Positions 49,551 through 51,919 of a DNA stretch of 51,919 bases are shown piece after piece. The first letter of the stretch is position 1. Each line of letters opens with the position of its first letter. Under the pieces are notes generated by a model. It searched no databases and was not told the DNA's origin. It saw nothing but the letters and a program-made list of their open reading frames with translations. Both the position numbers and the translations under genes were made by a program. The stretch is taken from positions 1 to 51,919 of the forward strand of contig JADJAB010000024.1 in NCBI GenBank assembly GCA_016704435.1, read 5' to 3'. The stretch is from Rhodobacter sp. (GTDB lineage Bacteria; Pseudomonadota; Alphaproteobacteria; Rhodobacterales; Rhodobacteraceae).

Positions 49551-51919
49551 ATGTCGAAAGCGCCCGTGAATGTCATGTGGTTCGAAAACCTGTCGCGGGG
49601 CGACGTGGCTCTGGTCGGGGGCAAGAACAGCTCTCTTGGCGAAATGGTCCAGCAATTGGGAAAGAAGGGCATCAAGGTTCCGTCGGGGTTCGCAACCACG
49701 GCCGACGCCTATCGCGCCTACCTTTCCGCCAACGATCTGGATGCGCGCATCGATGACGTGATCGGACGCTGGCAGGACAACAAGATCACCCTTCACGAGG
49801 CTGGCTCTCAGGTCCGCGCCATGATCCTTGCGGGCGACTGGCCGCAGGATATCGAGGCCGACATACTGGAAAGCTATCGCGAATTGTCGCGCCGCGCCGG
49901 AGCCAAGGATTTGCCTGTCGCCGTCCGGTCAAGCGCCACCGCCGAAGACCTGCCCGATGCCAGCTTTGCCGGACAGCAGGAAACCTATCTGAACGTGCGC
50001 GGCGAAGCGGCGGTGCTGGCCTCGTGCAGGCGTTGCTTTGCCTCGCTCTTCACCGATCGGGCGATCACCTATCGCCAGATGAAGGGGTTTGGCCACACAA
50101 GGTGGCGCTGTCGATCGGGGTGCAGCGGATGGTCCGCTCCGACACCGGCGGCTCGGGCGTCATGTTCTCGATCGACACCGAAAGCGGATTTGACAAGATC
50201 GCCCTGATCAATGCGGCCTGGGGACTTGGCGAGAATGTCGTTCAGGGCGCGGTGAACCCCGATGAGTATCAGGTCTACAAGCCGTTCCTTGCCCGGCCCG
50301 GCCTGACGCCGATCGTCGCGAAGAACCTTGGCGAAAAAGAGATCAAGATGATCTACGCCAACCAGGAGGGTGGAGAGACAAGGAATGTGCCGACCTCGAA
50401 GGCCGAACGCGCGGCCTGGGTGCTGAGCGATGCCGAGATCCTTGATCTGGCCCGGATGGCTGTGACGATCGAGGACCATTACGGCCAGCCGATGGACATG
50501 GAATGGGCCCGTGATGGCGACACCGGCGAGATCTTCATCGTGCAGGCCCGCCCCGAAACCGTGCAATCGCGCGCGGATGCGGGGGCGATCAAGTCCTACA
50601 CCGTCAAGAAGTCGGGAAAGACGCTCGTCACGGGGCTTAGCGTCGGCAGCGGCGTTGCCGCTGGTCGGGTAAGCATCATCGAAAGCGCCAAGGACATCGA
50701 CCGCTTTGTCGACGGGTCCATCCTTGTCACCTCGACCACCGACCCCGACTGGGTGCCAATCATGAAGCGCGCCTCAGCCATCGTGACCGATCATGGCGGG
50801 CGCACCAGCCATGCCGCGATCGTCAGCCGCGAACTGGGGCTGCCGGCCATCGTCGGCACCGGCAACGCCACGCATATCCTGCACGATGAGCAGGAGGTGA
50901 CCGTGTCCTGCGCAGGCGGTGGCGAGGGCGTGATCTCCGAGGGCATTGCCGAGTTCGAGGCGGAAGATCTGCGTATTGATGATCTGCCGAAGACCAGGAC
51001 GCACATCATGTTGAACATGGCCAACCCTTCGGCAGCGTTCCGTTGGTGGCGGTTGCCGTGTGACGGCGTCGGCCTGGCGCGGATGGAGTTCGTGGTCAAC
51101 AATTCGATCAAGGTTCATCCGATGGCCCTGGTTCATTTCGACCAGTTGAAGGACGAGGCTGCGAAGGCCGAGATTGCCGAGGTTACAAAGGGCTATGCCG
51201 ACAAGACCGAGTTCTTTGTTGATGGTCTGGCCCGGGGCCTGTCGCAGATTGCCGCTGTGGCCTACCCCAAGCCGGTGATCGTGCGGATGAGCGACTTCAA
51301 GACCAACGAGTATGCCGAGCTTCTTGGCGGCCGTCAGTTCGAGCCCAGCGAAGAAAACCCGATGATCGGGTTTCGCGGCGCGTCGCGCTATTACTCACCG
51401 CGATACGAAGCGGGCTTTGCCCTTGAGTGCAAGGCCATTCACCGGCTTCGCAACGAGATGGGGTTCGACAACGTCGTCGTGATGATCCCGTTCTGCCGCA
51501 GCCCGAATGAGGCCGACAAGGTGCTGGAAGTGATGGAAAAGCATGGGCTGAAGCGCGGCAAGGACGGGCTTGAGGTCTATGTGATGGGCGAGATCCCGGC
51601 CAACGTCATCCTGGCCGAAGACTTCGCCAAGCGGTTTGACGGGTTCTCGATCGGATCGAACGACCTGACGCAGCTGACACTGGGCGTGGACCGCGACTCT
51701 GAAGCCCTGGCGGACCTGTTCGACGAATCCGATCCCGCCGTCCTGTGGATGATCGAAAGCCTGATTGCCCGTGCCCACAAGGCCGGGGCCAAGGTCGGGC
51801 TTTGTGGCCAGGCCCCCAGCAACGATCCGGCCTTCGCCAAGCTGCTGGTGAAAGCCGGGATCGATTCCATCTCGGTCACACCGGACAGTTTCATTGCCGT
51901 GAAACGCCATGTCGCAGCC
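49551..51919 (+). CDS. ppsA: phosphoenolpyruvate synthase, with one frameshift, runs off the right edge
   Basis: Makes phosphoenolpyruvate from pyruvate and ATP. From 49551 (MSKAPVNVMWFENLS) the ATP-grasp part shows VGGKNSSLGEMVQQL near 22-36, VPSGFATTADAYRAYL, and AVRSSATAEDLPDASFAGQQETYLN near 124-148. At about 50097-50100 one base is missing: inserting it gives FGHTKVALSIGVQRMVRSDTGGSGVMF, and the frame is open to the window end. The phosphohistidine domain has DHGGRTSHAAIVSRELGLPAIVG with the catalytic His near 420. The PEP-binding barrel has RMSDFKTNEYAELLGG, GFRGASRYY and the late GSNDLTQLTLGVDRD. About 789 residues are seen, so only a few are missing at the right edge. Confidence 0.92.

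Overview
The window is high-GC chromosomal DNA. Its protein sequences and gene content (Lrp-type PutR next to PutA, choXWV with betI and betA, an ScfR-type regulator with a TTTGCAAA operator, an FnrL-like box, bioMNY) fit an alphaproteobacterium of the Rhodobacteraceae/Paracoccaceae. This placement is inference from sequence character, not from a database search. I see no rRNA, tRNA, CRISPR array, intact transposase or replication origin.

Layout. Positions 1-3636 hold a decayed block on the minus strand: a multihaem c-type cytochrome followed by nqrA, nqrB and the start of nqrC. All are recognisable only in short pieces spread over different frames. Positions 3640-4570 are unassigned. Positions 4582-15302 form an envelope-modification island: a lipid A phosphoethanolamine transferase (eptA), an ABC exporter with a calcium-binding-repeat exported protein, a two-component system with a PepSY protein, a wrecked membrane flippase, a PAP2 phosphatase, an exported protein of unknown function and a COG4705-type membrane protein. 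Four promoter regions here carry the same 16-bp inverted repeat (RTTRCR-N4-TGYAAT), which is good evidence for one regulon, probably run by the local response regulator. This is the most interesting system I found.

Positions 15328-26662 are mostly housekeeping: putR/putA, a rhomboid protease, an inositol monophosphatase, an L,D-transpeptidase, a DUF1194 protein, an ABC-F ATPase and divergent metR/metF. Positions 26804-32100 hold aroQ, an HpaI-type aldolase, an unusually short acyl-CoA ligase and a thiolase, facing a bioM-bioN-bioY biotin-type ECF transporter. The ligase/thiolase/bioY neighbourhood suggests biotin-precursor metabolism. Next come small glycine-zipper proteins, gabT, dprA and topA (to 38267).

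Positions 38384-43774 are a choline uptake and oxidation locus: choXWV divergent from betI-betA, with a palindromic BetI-like operator between. After it come a DUF465 protein behind an FnrL-like box, an ScfR-family regulator with a perfect 11-bp-arm palindrome upstream, a Bcr/CflA-type MFS exporter and a DUF486 protein. Positions 47231-49304 are again decayed (an unidentified gene, a nitrilase-family amidohydrolase, a LysR regulator). The window ends inside phosphoenolpyruvate synthase (ppsA).

An important caution: several otherwise intact genes (second ABC permease, putA, topA, betA, ppsA) carry single-base frameshifts, often one extra base in a short G or T run. Because topA is normally essential, some of these are likely assembly or sequencing errors. 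The dense decay at 1-3600 and 47.2-49.3 kb also shows lost motifs and looks more like true pseudogenes, though a locally poor consensus cannot be excluded.
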